A stretch of 64,000 nt of DNA from Hysterangium stoloniferum (lineage: Eukaryota; Basidiomycota; Agaricomycetes; Hysterangiales; Hysterangiaceae), in NCBI GenBank assembly GCA_015178975.1, contig WHVD01000074.1, positions 124,001 through 188,000 on the forward strand, written 5' to 3'. Below are positions 33,595-44,829 of the stretch, one piece after another. The position numbers and the translations under genes are program-made. The notes beneath the pieces were generated by a model. The model had not been told where the DNA came from. It ran no database searches and saw only the letters and a program-made list of their open reading frames with translations. The stretch's first letter is position 1; every line of letters starts with the position of its first letter.

Positions 33595-34622
33595 TCCGTA
33601 ATGACTGGTGTACGTAGAGTATTATTTCTTTATATCACTGTCTCTAACACCGCTTATTGTTACAGACCAGAGGTCATTCCAGGACAAAGACATATATACC
33701 AGTCAGAACGGATATTAATTCCTTGCAAGCGACAAAAGTGTGAGTTGTTGGTCCCTCAATTCACTGTCGCGAACTCTCGTTTATACTTAGCCGTTAGCCA
33801 TTGTGTCCAACCAACTTATTTACCATTCAGTATCATTCCTCTATCGGTTCCGGATGATCTGCTCTAGGAGTATTTTGTGAGAGAAGCCATCGTGCTTTAT
33901 TCTATCCGTGACTGACATTTGTACAGAATAGACTATCTGGACGCAATTGACTCCAGAACGCTTGCAGTTTATACCTCGAAGAACTGACGATGTACTACTG
34001 ACGAGATGTACTATTTTGTTTAGCCCAAGGAGCCCCTCATACCTCTTTTATCTGCTCTTTTCGCCTTTTTCCCGTTGTCTTTATCTTGTACTAAATAGCT
34101 TGTGTATATTGTAACAAAAAGAACACTTAAAATTTAACCTACATCCAGCCAACTGAAAGCTAATATTTACTTTCAGTTGCCTGGAAATACTACACCAGTT
34201 TATTGACAGAGCTGTGAAGCTCGTCAAAGTCAAGTCGACTGCTGCCCGATGACTGTTAGTCCTCTGCTGCCTAAAAGGGATGCATCATTCCTTTAGTCCC
34301 TGTGTTATAAAGTCACGCGTTCAATTGTAACCTTACGCATACGCATATCATGATTTTGGAAGTATCAAGCCTCACTGTAACTGGGTCTCATCGCGCGTCT
34401 GGCAGTCAACGTCTCCTTCGATTCGTATTCAGCCATCCAATCCACGGCCAATGCAGTATCGCAGGTGCTCAGTAATGCTTCGTGAATTGACTTGTCGGCC
34501 ATTAAGTGGAACACGGCCCTGTCACGCTCTTTGGCCTCAGGAGTCGCCTTTTGTAGCCACTTGGTCATGCCATGGACTTCTGCGATTGCACCATGGGTCC
34601 AAATGTTAGCGGGATCCTCACT
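33358..34622 (-). repeat. inverted duplicate of 45222-46503
   Basis: About 1.26 kb is nearly identical in inverse orientation. It includes the monooxygenase last exon (34365-34600), its 3' flank, an AT-rich stretch at 34020-34200 with no gene, and the fragment at 33358-33594. The two copies differ by few substitutions, so the duplication is fairly young. Confidence 0.9.
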
Positions 34623-35303
34623 ACAACACCGCCAGACTTCGACCCATACGCAACTCGCCAGAGATGTTTTTCGTCATCTTTGATCCAACTCCTTGTCCTT
34701 GCATCCTTAAATCAATTCTCAACCAGCAGACAATTGTCGTGGGTGCTTCATCGTACGCATCAGGGGTGGACTTTGCGTCTCCTTGAATGGACCGGTGTCT
34801 TCTTTGCTTGCAATCATTCCTTGACCTTCCATCGAGCTGCCCTATAAGACCGCAATGGATATAATATAATGATACAAGTGAGTTGAAATTATTTCTATCA
34901 CCCCAAATTGCTTATACCTACCTCTCCAACTGCTTCTGCAAACTCCCAAAGAAGCATCTTCCACCCGACTTGAACTGGTTTATCAAGGGAACCAAAAAAC
35001 CATCCTCGTAATCTGCTATTTCGCACATGGACCGAGCATACAGACCACAATCTACTGGCGATGATCCGATTCGTTTGAAGGTCATTGTACAGAGGGGGAG
35101 AATAGACCTCCCAGTTGTCTGTGGGAATATGTAGCGTGGTTGGTGCTACCATAGCGACGAAGTTCTCAAAGCCAAGCTGCCAATATGACCTCGGCATGGA
35201 ACGAGGGACTTCTTGTGTTCCCGTTGTTCACCTAGAAGCCCTTTGCAGATAAGCGCCGAGGGAACGCCAAAGCGTGTTGGTGACGGGTTGTAGTGGTTTG
35301 AGA
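34365..35303 (-). pseudogene. FAD monooxygenase gene, copy 2 (inverted, middle missing)
   Basis: The last exon (34365-34600) is open for 67 codons: MTKWLQKATPEAKERDRAVF, then WMAEYESKETLTARRAMRPS and SYSEA. The 5' part (34630-35303) parallels 29900-30548 of copy 1, for example IPTDNWEVYSPP and NRIIASRLWSV. At about 34624 the two join directly and the 0.4 kb holding the FAD motif is gone. The rest of the 5' part continues beyond a 246-bp insertion at 35304. Confidence 0.6.
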
Positions 35304-35549
35304 TATTGTAAAAGGTCGCAACTTGTAGACGCAGTGCCACTCAGGAAACTCCTGAGTGCGAGTAGACTGACTCTGTTGTTTTACTACTGTACATTCTGTA
35401 GTTATTTTATACTACTGAGTCCTATTGTTCTATGAGTGGCACAATGGAATCTAATAATAGGTTCGATCAGTAGTTGTTCCCTTTGTTGTTTCAAGTCGCT
35501 ATTGTTCTTCTGGGATAATTCAACTGGTATTGTCCCTTTTATTACAACA
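35304..35549 (-). mobile_element. small insertion, 246 bp, TSD TGAGA
   Basis: Bounded by TATTGTAA (35304) and TTACAACA (35549), with TGAGA at 35299-35303 and 35550-35554. Copy 1 (around 29834) lacks it. It may be a very short solo LTR (TGTTGTAA...TTACAATA on the minus strand) or a small DNA element. Confidence 0.75.
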
Positions 35550-35839
35550 TGAGATTCCTGGCTTGATGGGAAGAATTGAACCAGGGTATGTGTTCTGTTA
35601 CGGTACCCCCGACATCGGGAACATGGTCGGATGCATTATGACAGGATGCTCAAGATGGGTCCGTTCATCCCCCGTCTCTGGACAACAATGTTAGAAATCA
35701 AGACCCTAATAGTGTATAACGGACTGAAATTGTAGTCAAATACTATCTACATACTGCTTATATATCTTTGCTAGAACAATGAAACAATGAGAACAATAAG
35801 CAGTGGAATAAAGAAATGGTGAGTGACACAACTCTTTTG

Positions 35840-36850
35840 TTGTCCTAAAATAGATCTGATCTTCGGAATCTGTTGTTCATGATGTACACATTCCAACAAA
35901 CAAGAAACCTCTCGAGCTTGATTATACTTCGCGTTAGAGTGCAGGGCTCTTTGAAGTTGTAAGCCCCGCTGTAGGCTATAGGTCCTCGGGGATCATCACC
36001 CATCCATCTCTGTAAGACGTTTGACACGATATATGCGTGTTATCCATGTTGCGTTCCCCAAACTATTGTCTGTCTTTTTCAATTCAATAACGACAATCTC
36101 CACTGAACTTCAGGCATTCGGGCCTTGTGTAGTGGAGCCATGGTGACCAATAATCTCATGAGGAAGCAACTATAACATCCGTGAGTTAAATGACTTCAGC
36201 TTGCCATCACCTGTACATTAGTACCTTTGACTTCAACTGTCACAGTGCAGAGTCTAGCAAACCAGTAGAACTTAAGGTGATGATGACACCTTGAAAGTGT
36301 CTAGATCAACACACATTTACCCATAGGTCCATGTATTGTCGTCGGTGGCGCCGAACGAACAACGTCTAGAGGTCCGGCAAGATGATCTCTCGCGGTAGCG
36401 GCGAGTCCTTGATATGCGATGACGAATGGAACGAGTAGCATCGCGAGCACCCAGGATATCCTAAACGTGATGTCATGGTCAGCAGAATGACGGTTGGGGA
36501 TGACTTTGGCGCATATACCATGCGCTCCTTTCCCCACTCGAGCACCACATCCACCTCCGGGCCCCCACCATGGGCTTTGGTCGTCCGGATGGACCGATTA
36601 GCGTTCCTCCCCCGTCCTGATGACACTGCAGGAGCCCTCCGACCAGCACGGCTGATCCCGCTGGTTTGGGAGGTAGAGGCAGAACCGCTGGCAGCCGACG
36701 GGTTGCTCGTTGAGGCGTCTCTGACATCTTGTGACGATAAGGACGGCGTGGAACCGCTGGTAGAACCTTGCTGGGCGTCGGCAGACAGATTGACGAGATC
36801 CTGCGGGTGGAGGAGTAAAAGTAGCTGAGTTAGCGAGTGTTACAGAGCAA
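35840..36850 (-). pseudogene. unrecognised gene 'X', copy 2
   Basis: Inverse counterpart of 28480-29540, better preserved. After a typical acceptor (CACCCGCAG near 36800) a frame runs from about 36798: DLVNLSADAQQGS, a Ser/Thr-rich part, RSIRTTKAHGG, EVDVVLEWGKERMVYAPKSS. A shifted frame then reads the membrane-type SWVLAMLLVPFVIAYQG, and a last block has DDPRGPIAYSGAYNFK. The last block seems to change frame at KEP and then reads ALHSNAKYNQAREVSCLLEC, which looks like the true end. No family recognised; a secreted or membrane protein is possible. Confidence 0.45.
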
Positions 36851-36964
36851 ACCCTCTTCTATTGTCATGCAATCATCCTATCTGTCCTCAATGCTCACGT
36901 CTGTGGTACCTATGGATTACCTAATCATGTAATAACTACAGAACAGACAGCGAGACTAAGATTA

Positions 36965-37212
36965 AATGAATTGGATCTGATGGAAAGGTGTATATTTGGA
37001 AAGAATGTGGGAAGCTAATACATATCTATGTAACTGAACAAATACCAACTGTCAAGCATGGTGGAGGAAATAATCACATAGTATGAGACTGTATGGGGTG
37101 GAATTTTGTGGGAAAGTTAGTGGAGGTTTAGAGGACAATGAATACTGATCAGTATGTGGATATTTTGGAGGATGGAATGGTAGAAAACTTTGAAATGCTG
37201 GAAATGGAGGAG
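36965..37212 (+). pseudogene. Tc1/mariner transposase relic, middle part
   Basis: Reads SDGKVYIWKECGKL, HGGGNN, GWNFVGKLVEV and a YVDILEDGMVENFEMLEME block, collinear with Tc1 transposases from the first catalytic Asp on; stops are present. It continues at 38111-38130 (DKCYF) and 38880-39133 (QQDNNPKHTSRKAK) once two insertions are set aside, each with its own TSD. Confidence 0.75.
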
Positions 37213-38110
37213 TGTCACAATCCATTCCCAGATATTTCAATCTTCTGATATAATTCTCCACTCCTGGATATTTCAATATTCCAATACTGTATAATTCCCA
37301 CCTCCAGAAACCAATCATCCCCAGACATTCTGAACTTCATCCTTGTTCCATATTTGGTAACTTGTCTGTTGACAAGTATTCACTTGTTTGCTTATTATGT
37401 TCCTGATCCAAGACCCCCATCCTAATCTGTCTCATTGTGATCTCAGTTTGTAGTACAATTACAAGAAAGCCTATATTAGTTTCTGTGCATTTGTACTTAC
37501 ACCTCAGATCTGATATTGATTTAGTTAGCTTATTCCTCTTCTCTTTCTGTACACTCAATATTTGGAACTTTTTGGAACTCCAAATATCTGTAAGTTTTCT
37601 GGCACATATCAGCCTTCTGAAATTTAGGACACATGAGTATTTGGCACTGGAGGCAGCCCAAGGTTTTTGGAGTTGGAAAACCTTCTGAAAACCCTACTAT
37701 TTGGCCAAATATTCCAAGAATTCTTTGAACTGATAAATTGATTGAAAATTTTGAGTTTGAGTGGGATTTTTGAAGCTGGAAAATCATATCTGAAAAATTT
37801 AAATATTTGTATTAGAAAATCTGAGGAAACATCATTAGTCAGAGTTTCTTGATACAAATTTTTAAGGTTTCCAGATATGATTTCCCACTTCAGAAAATCC
37901 TACTAAAACTTAAAATTTTTAAATAATTTATCAGTTCAGAGAATTCTTAGAAAAGTTGGCCAAATATTAGGATTTTTGGAAGGTTTTCAAACTCCAAAAA
38001 CATTGGGGTGCCTCTGGTGTGGGTAGGGGTGTAGCACATAAGCTGAAGCCCCTGATCCTACCTAGAAGTATCCAAGTTCCCAGAATAGGTTTCTGACACA
38101 GTACTTAATA
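37213..38110. mobile_element. LTR-like insertion, family 5, TSD AGGAG, holding a MITE
   Basis: Starts TGTCACAATCC, ends GTACTTAATA, flanked by AGGAG (37208-37212 and 38111-38115). Without the MITE it is about 520 bp. The first 400 bp resemble 61494-61880, next to the Ty3 relic at the right edge, for example TTTGGTAACTTGTCTG and TTTGTAGTACAAT. It is therefore probably a solo LTR of that Ty3 family. Confidence 0.7.
37646..38019. mobile_element. CACTA-like MITE, 374 bp, TSD TGG
   Basis: Ends CACTGGAGGCAGCCC and GGGGTGCCTCTGGTG, TSD TGG (37643-37645 and 38020-38022). The halves are inverse to each other over most of the length, and the first 100 bp match the arms of the 4.55 kb element at 16518. 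It has no minisatellite and no coding frame. Confidence 0.88.
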
Positions 38111-38130
38111 AGGAGGACAAATGTTACTTT

Positions 38131-38879
38131 TGTTACGACCGTGTCGCAACCCTATCAGTCCCCGAGGTTATCACCACTTATTGACAATTCAAGTTACTAT
38201 TCAAGTCACCACATCAGAAACCATCGGCCCCCGAAGCTGACGTATGCTTTTGCGATGATCAAACTCCATTTACACCCATGTCAAAATATACTTGTACTAT
38301 CTGGTTAAACTTTTGATATGTCCCCTTTATTATCATGATCCATCCTATCCTATGTTTCACATATGTCTATCTATATTTGTAGTCCTCAAACTATTTCCTT
38401 TTTTTGTAATTCCGCTCTTGGTTATCTCTTCGGCCTCCAAACTAATCATAAACTTCCCATTCCTAGTCAAGCTTATTGTTAATACCATTTTCCACCTTTC
38501 TCCCCATTAGTATTTTTCTAGACACCTGTTACTTGTATATGAACCCACTGTAGTTGTAGTCACTAGGCAATCAGAATATCGACTCAGAATACCCTCATAT
38601 GTCTGTAACAGTCTCATACTAAGGATCCCCTCACCCGCCTTTGTGTGCGCTCACCCACTCCCGGCCCCAGCCCCTTGGCCTGACACTCGACTTAACCTTC
38701 GGTCCCGATCAGTATCTCGCCGAAAGGAACTCTTAGGATTAGTCTTTGCCCATCCAAAATTTAAGGACACACTACAGATATTTGCAAGGGTGCAGCACAT
38801 AAGCTGAAGCCAAGTCCTCCAATCGGTCCCTGTCGGCCACCGACATTAGTCAGTTTTCAGTTCTTAACAACTTTCAACA
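38131..38879 (-). mobile_element. solo LTR related to family 1, TSD ACTTT
   Basis: A 749-bp block TGTTACGACCG...CAGTTCTTAACA with a perfect TSD ACTTT (38126-38130, 38880-38884). It shares end words and an AAGCTGAAGCCAAGTCCT block with 46685-47519. It splits the Tc1 relic just after its DKCYF codons. Confidence 0.85.
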
Positions 38880-39133
38880 GGATAATAATCCAAAACACAC
38901 ATCTAGGAAGGCCAAATAGTAGTTTGAAGACAATGTCATTCAAGTACTATCCTAGCCTGCCTAGTCCCCTGATATACATAAATCCCATTGACACCTTTGG
39001 GAACACCTCAAGTGTCATCTGCAACAATATCCAACACCACCTAAAGGAGTACATGAATTATAGGACTGAGTTGTGGGGGAGTGGAATGCAATTCAACCAG
39101 AAGTGTGTCAGACCTAATAACGTGGAGAGCTAA
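38880..39133 (+). pseudogene. Tc1/mariner transposase relic, C-terminal part
   Basis: Begins QQDNNPKHTSRKAK (second catalytic Asp region) and continues to an LWEHLK-like block with several breaks. The final stretch to 39133 is open. Same original gene as 36965-37212. Confidence 0.75.
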
Positions 39134-39373
39134 CGCTCTTCCTCTACCCAACCACTCAGCTCTTCACTGTCTAGTCCGTAATAGTCGACGCTGGACCTCA
39201 AGAACTTGACTGACCAGGCGGCCCACATACAACGCTTGGGAATGACGGAGAACAGCGATGAGTGTGACATGACGCCCGCCTGTCAGTCACTGATTGTGCA
39301 ACCAGGATTAGTATTCTTCCTGGAGTGGTCGTGACAGACGAACCTAGGTGAAACAGAGGTTTATATCTTTAGG

Positions 39374-39702
39374 TGTTGAAATAGGCTCTGGCGCTCCAAG
39401 TCTAAGTCAAGCCTACTTCAAGCTTATACGGCCATACGAAGCCGCATCGTCCATTATACAAGTTGTTCCAATATTATATTAGCGACAAGCTATTTAACTA
39501 CTATAGTCGCAGTCTCATACCTCAGTCGAACCACCCATTTGTATCAACTGAGGTATGTAGCTACAGTTTTTTTATTCCCATTACATAGTTCACTGAGACG
39601 TATTGTAGTGTACTCGTTACAGGTAATAAACACAGTCGAACCACCCATTTGTATCGACTGAGTGTACTCGTTACAGTTGTAATGGGGTCTTGAGATTCAA
39701 CA
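39374..39702 (+). mobile_element. solo LTR, copia-type family 3, TSD TTAGG
   Basis: A 329-bp block with 9-bp perfect inverse ends (TGTTGAA...TTCAACA) and TTAGG on both sides (39369-39373, 39703-39707). Copy B of the duplication has the empty site at about 57632. It is related to the LTR at 44317-44659. Confidence 0.92.
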
Positions 39703-41054
39703 TTAGGAAGTAAGATTAATCATTCTAGAAGCCATCATCGAGAATCCCCATATAGAAAACCCTATCATGTTCGGAAGAGGCCGCCTTTCCAATGGCGTGC
39801 TTATTGAATCATAATCATTCGAAGAAATGGAATAAATGCGCGTAGCAGCATTCAGGAATCTTATTAGGCATTCTTTGGATCGATTAGTCGTTTTCTCCGT
39901 CAAAATGTTGATTTAATTCATATAGGCCAAGCATAGAGGATGGGAACAATTTTGCGCCGGCTCGCAGAAATCGATGCAATATATACTGCCGTGAACGAAT
40001 TCACCCAAAGCCATATATTCCCATCCCAACCAGTACTCCGGAGAATGAGGAAGCATGCGTTATCGTTAAACTCGAGAGCATGGCCAACTCAAGGTTAGTT
40101 CTGAGTAGTGAAGGAAATAGTTTAGTCAAAGATTGAAGGTGGTTCTGAGCGATGCGTGGAGGAGAACTATCGGAGGCGCCTATCTATCGATAGAAGGACC
40201 ATTGGAGTCAAGTCTTGACCATTCCTTGCACTGACTGTATTGAAGTAATTGAATTGAAGCGCTAGATCATTCAGACAGACTCCAAAGTCAAAAGTGTCCT
40301 CGCTTGGCTTATTACAATTCGGTGTCCAATATGTAATTAGATATTGGTCCCCACAGGACACACTCCAACTCATGGATAATTCCACACAAACCTATACAGT
40401 TCATCTTGGAAACCTCTGAAACATCTTTAGAATATATAAAAGTTCCCCCACATGTCAAAATTGAACTTTCTACAGGAGATCGGTATATCTTCCATGAATT
40501 TTAGAGGGCATTACAGGATCGAGAATTAAAGCTCTAGAAGTGTGATTCATCTCACTTATCCATCTACGATCTGAACTTTCCTGAATCTAGCATCTACATA
40601 TGACAGTTGGACCAAATGTATTAAATACAATATATACTTTGAAGACCTCCCGGAATATTACTTGATCGACTAGATTAGATGAAAGGGAACATATTATATA
40701 TATATATATTGCAAACTGTATAATATTACACTTTCATTCAAGTTGGAATTCTTTGGACCCATCCAGAGGGAATAAGTAATATAAACTACGGACTGACAAT
40801 GAGTGAGGGCATTCTTGTGTCCGACTACCGCTAAACCAAAACATTACAATTCCATGGAAACCCAATAAATCTTTGATGATCATACTTAAAGGATTACCCA
40901 ACAACCCCGCGATCCATCCAACAACCAAGTATCTGAACGTCGACGATGATATTATTATATAGTTTTTCGTGATAAAGATGCAATTTGTAACATATCAGAC
41001 CAGCCACAGTGTGCAGTTTAGATCGGACACTAACCATCACTGTAATCCAAATAT

Positions 41055-41608
41055 TTAAATCCCCGTAATAGAAATGCCAGCCTCAATTTCACCGACTGTC
41101 AAAACGGTCCTACTTGGAGTGTCGTTTATGTTGTGAACAACGACTTGATAACTTGCTCCAGTGAAATAGGTAGTATTAGGAAGCTGTGGCAGGGTCATTA
41201 CAACTCTATCATAGTGAGTCAACGCCAGAATGTACCGTAGTTGTAAACGAATCGAAGGCAGGTCCAGTCGGGTCAAACGTGTGATGCGCTATTAGGACAT
41301 CGGGCTCATGGCCATTGTTTTAACGGGGACAGATATGTAGTAGTCCAGGAAAGAGGGAATGTGTCCGAAGTTAGAAATTCCACAGGTGAGGTTCAAGGAC
41401 ATAGTGAAGGACTACCGATGGCAGCCAATGCGATTAGACACTTTTAAACGTCACTATTGGAGATGGTACTTACGTCTCCAATAGCTAACGTTGTGGGGGT
41501 CACATTGAGAATACCGAATCGAGTGGCTTCAGAGCAAAATTGTGCAACGACATTTGAAGCAGAACCAAGCAAAGCAGCGGAAGCAATGATTAATGATGTG
41601 AATTTCAT
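41055..41608 (-). pseudogene. small secreted protein gene, copy A (broken)
   Basis: Exon 1 (41474-41608) reads a signal peptide MKFTSLIIASAALLGSASNV and continues VAQFCSEATRFGIL. A 62-nt intron (41412-41473) follows with GTAAGT donor, then exon 2 with LNLTCGISNFG. Compared with copy B (59644-60197) one base is missing in the GTTAAxAACAATGG stretch (near 41320) and one is added near 41210, so the frame is lost. The end of the gene (GASYQVVVHNIN...GEIEAGISITGI) is still readable. Confidence 0.75.
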
Positions 41609-41899
41609 GTTGGTTTAAGTACTGGAATGTGATAGCTGGGAATGATAAAGACTTCTCTTGTCTCCACCCACCTTTATACCCTTTGTCTTCGGTACTACTA
41701 ATTTGGAATCCTCCTAACGATTTATAATGTCCTGCACAGGATTTGCATATAAGTTGTGGGCATGTGTGTGATGGATTATCTGGAGTCGGATCCGCATGTC
41801 CAAGCCGGGTGCCCGAGTGACCAATGATGAAGCAGTTGCACCTGACGATTTAAATTATATTGAGATTAGGAATACACTTTTAATTTCTACCCAGTTTTA

Positions 41900-42497
41900 G
41901 GCATCAATAAATACTGAGAATATTCACACAAGACCTACAGACTTTATTTTGCTACTTCTGAAAGGCTCAGTTTCTAATCTAGGATGTTTGCCACTATTCA
42001 GGATAAATGGTGTCTGTCTAGTAGATGCTTGAATCCTGTTATTGTGACAGAATTCTGCCAGAGACAACCATGTTAGAATATGGGAATCTCCAATTAGTGA
42101 TAATCTCATATCTCATCTTGTGACTGTATAGATACAACCAGTTCATATCATGTGATAGTTATATTTAGTCTACTGTTCACTAGTTCCATAGTATGCACAA
42201 ATGTGATGTGCACAGACCATGTATTCTAGTATATAGTCTAGTCCAGTTGAGGAGTAGGATCCTCATCTGGAAGCCTAGTATACATATCACTGGTTTAACC
42301 TGTACACCATTCTACCCAAGTCATTTAGTGCCTACATAGAAAGTCTCATTACTGTGATTCCCCAGGCTTGCAGATTTATCTTAACAAACCTTTCTACCCA
42401 ATTATCCTGCCTATGGTTAACAAAGAGTCTGAGATATTGCTCTACCTCTTGATTTACTCTCTCAGTCTGACCATCTGTTTGAGGATTGTAGACTGTA
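41900..42497 (-). mobile_element. Ty3/gypsy integrase relic with a nested solo LTR
   Basis: Minus-strand integrase words on both sides of an insertion: [14 protein letters not shown] and [13 protein letters not shown] (42490-42390), then SLAEFCHNNRIQASTRQTPF (42060-41990). Only a fragment of pol remains. It ends at the right against the LTR fragment at 42498. Confidence 0.75.
42071..42386 (-). mobile_element. solo LTR, family 4, inside the integrase relic
   Basis: 316 bp, TGTTAAGATAAATC...ATATTCTAACA on the minus strand, flanked by AACCA and AACCT (one mismatch). It shares about 270 bp (GCAAGCCTGGGGAATCACAG and following) with the insertion at 58089-58590. Confidence 0.75.
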
Positions 42498-42700
42498 TGT
42501 TAGGGCAACACTAACAAGGCTACCAAAACACAAAGAGAGAACAGAAGAGAGGGTAAAATAAAGGAATAGAGGAGTAGAAGTTCTAATGACTCAAGAATAT
42601 CACACTTGTATGTAGTAGAAATCCTAAGAAATTGAAACTGGGGTTTAGATATGTACATCATAGAGTATTTATACATGTACCTTACATAATACAAACAGCT
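42498..42700 (-). mobile_element. LTR fragment related to the KH-element LTR
   Basis: Begins TGTTAGGGCAACACTAACAA, as the LTR at 11407, and can be followed with decreasing similarity for about 200 bp. The other end is not found. Confidence 0.6.
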
Positions 42701-43490
42701 GTAAGCTCAACCTTGCAGGCAGATTTCTGGGAACAAGTAGGACTTGGCTTCAGACCTTTCAGGTTTGTTGGGTCCAATGTCAAACAGAGGGAGTTGGGAA
42801 GTCCAGGGGCTCCAAAAATACTGCATACTGGTGCAAGTTGATATCAAGCAGGTAAATGTATGGATGCTGGGTGGGTGTTATACTGATCGTATTGTTAGTA
42901 ACAACAGAGCCTAGACTATAGACTGAATGAGTATTGTACTACTGATATGGCAAGACAAAAAGATGAAACAGGGAAGTAAGAACAATGCAGGGTAGACCAT
43001 ACCAAGAATAAGGATTGAGGTGGAATAGGAACAAGTACAGGGGACATAATAAACAAACAAATGAATGCATGCCAAACAGACTCAGGGATAGATTGGGACA
43101 ATGAGATCTTCAAGTGTCTAGAGGGTCAGGATGTCTGAATGTAGTCTGGGTGATGGATCATTGTAAACAAGAAAGAGAAGTGCTATGGGATAGGATCTGG
43201 GGACAACAATGGGATTTTATATTAAAGTAAATGGAAGCATGGAGGGCCGAAAATGGAGATTTTGATATCCTTTTGTGGATATAAAGTTTCTTGCTTATTT
43301 GAAAAAAATGAACGTTCTCTGGAAGATTTTATAGTTTTTGAATTTAATTACAAGGGAATCTCGGGAGTTTCGGCGCAATGTTTCTTCTGCATTTCAGTGA
43401 AATAGCTTTTAAGCGCTGGCCCGGTCCCGGATCAAAGATCAATTTAATCATGTGTTTCAACAATCCACAAGTCCCACTCTTCGTTTTCTT
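42701..43490. other. no gene seen
   Basis: Intermediate-GC sequence without a supported frame, lying between the LTR fragment and a promoter-like TATA at 43492. A short family-1-like LTR word (GTAGGACTTGGCTTCAG) near 42738 hints at more LTR debris. Confidence 0.35.
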
Positions 43491-43491
43491 A

Positions 43492-43500
43492 TATATAAAT
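43492..43500 (+). promoter_or_regulatory. TATA box of the cysteine-rich secreted-protein gene
   Basis: TATATAAAT lies 51 bp before the ATG at 43543, a usual distance for a fungal TATA promoter. Confidence 0.5.
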
Positions 43501-43542
43501 TCATGGTGTTGATATCTGAGCAACAAAATTCATCGAACAGTC

Positions 43543-43925
43543 ATGGTCAACTTCCGCTTTACCGTCAGCTGCATTCTCCTCCTTCCACTCGCTTGCCTTG
43601 TTTCTTCCCTTCCCAGTACAGACTCTGAGGATTCAGTCCACGCAAGCTTTGCCTCGGGAAAGCTCCATGTGGGAGTAATTGTATGCCTAAGGATGCCAAA
43701 TGTTGCGACAGTAAGAATATTTTGCTGTGTGTATATTTTAAAGGTCTAATTCCTGGTGATAGATAAAACGTATTGTTCTAAGGGGTATGATTACCTTGCT
43801 GTCTTTTATTGCGTAATTTCTGATCTCCGTTTTAGCCTGTATTGCATAAATAATGGCAGCCCCGGGGTCCACTGCTGCAAGATTGGCTGGACTTGCACCT
43901 GAACTTGCGGACGGAGGGGCCATGT
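43543..43925 (+). pseudogene. small cysteine-rich secreted protein gene, broken
   Basis: The ATG at 43543 starts a clear secretion signal (MVNFRFTVSCILLLPLACLV, cleavage likely after SSLP). The next part of the protein lies in another frame: PCGSNCMPKDAKCCDS, followed by a GTAAGA donor at about 43710. After an acceptor (CGTTTTAG near 43835) a second cysteine-rich block reads CINNGSPGVHCCKIGWTCT. The CCxx and CxxxxC spacing resembles secreted cysteine-rich families of fungi. Function unknown; the gene is not intact. Confidence 0.5.
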
Positions 43926-44316
43926 ATAGCATGTGAGTTAATTCAGTGATTAATTGTATTATTTTAATATGTTTAATAGGTTCAAAGGTCTTCCATCTTT
44001 TGTTCTTTGTTTCTCGAACTCTTTCCGCCCAATTGTGTTCAACCACAGTCATCTTCAAACTGGGCACTATTTACTTCAGATTTCCTACACGCCATTTTAG
44101 TACTAAGTATTGTACTGTTGCGTTAAATGTCAGCAAGATGAAAATATGATGCTATAGTTATCCAGTGGGTTGAAATCTAAGTACTCTCAAGTTATTCCGG
44201 GAATAAATACGACCTCTGGGACGAAAAAAAAACGATAAAATATAATAAGAATATGTATTCCTGTTTTATTATCTCGAGGCAGTGTAACAGCGGTGTACGG
44301 CCGTTGTATTATAGAC
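43926..44316. other. no gene seen
   Basis: AT-rich 3' flank of the secreted-protein relic, reaching to the LTR at 44317. Confidence 0.4.
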
Positions 44317-44659
44317 ATTTTTGAACTAGGCTCTAGCGCACTAACCTACGTCAAGCGTACACGACTATACTAAGTGGTACCGCACTATTCCACGTCAAGC
44401 TTATACGACCATACCACGCCATGCCGTACCTTAAAACACGTATACCACTATTTCAGTCTCATGCTAACCGAAACCTATTTAGCTATCATAGTTGTAGCCC
44501 CATACCTCAGTCAAACCTCTCTTTCGTGTTGACTGAGGTACGTTATTACTTTCATACTTTCAGTTACACTAGCTTACTAAAATGTATCATAGTGTATTTG
44601 TGACAGGTAACAAATACAGTCGAACCTCTCTTTCTGTCAACTGAGCGTATTTGTTACAG
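44317..44659 (+). mobile_element. Ty1/copia LTR, family 3
   Basis: Related to the solo LTR at 39374-39702 (shared GAACTAGGCTCTAGCGC-type start and ACCTCAGTC...TGACTGAGGTA blocks). It ends TTGTTACA directly before a half-tRNA primer site, so it is a 5' LTR. The left border is approximate. Confidence 0.75.
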
Positions 44660-44671
44660 GTTATGAGCCCC
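44660..44671 (+). other. half-tRNA(iMet) primer-binding site
   Basis: GGTTATGAGCCC is the exact complement of the anticodon-loop side of initiator tRNA-Met (GGGCTCATAACC), the primer type known from Ty1/copia elements. Confidence 0.8.
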
Positions 44672-44829
44672 ATCCAAAGTTTTTAAAAACTACGACTATT
44701 AACTGACAAAACCAACTGACACTAACCCCCCACCAACTGAACCCGACCCCGACCAATCAAACCTGATCCTGATCAACTGAACCTGACCTCGACCAACCTA
44801 ACCTGATCCCTGCTCATACTAAAAGTAAA

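Larger units (their letters stand above)
39190..41850. repeat. segmental duplication, copy A
   Basis: Collinear with 57440-60475 in the same orientation, with small indels. Copy A has a solo LTR at 39374-39702; copy B has another at 58089-58590 and 120 extra bp near 57900-58020. The only gene recognised in the shared part is a small secreted-protein gene at its right end. The 40000-41050 stretch holds nothing I can identify. Confidence 0.92.
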
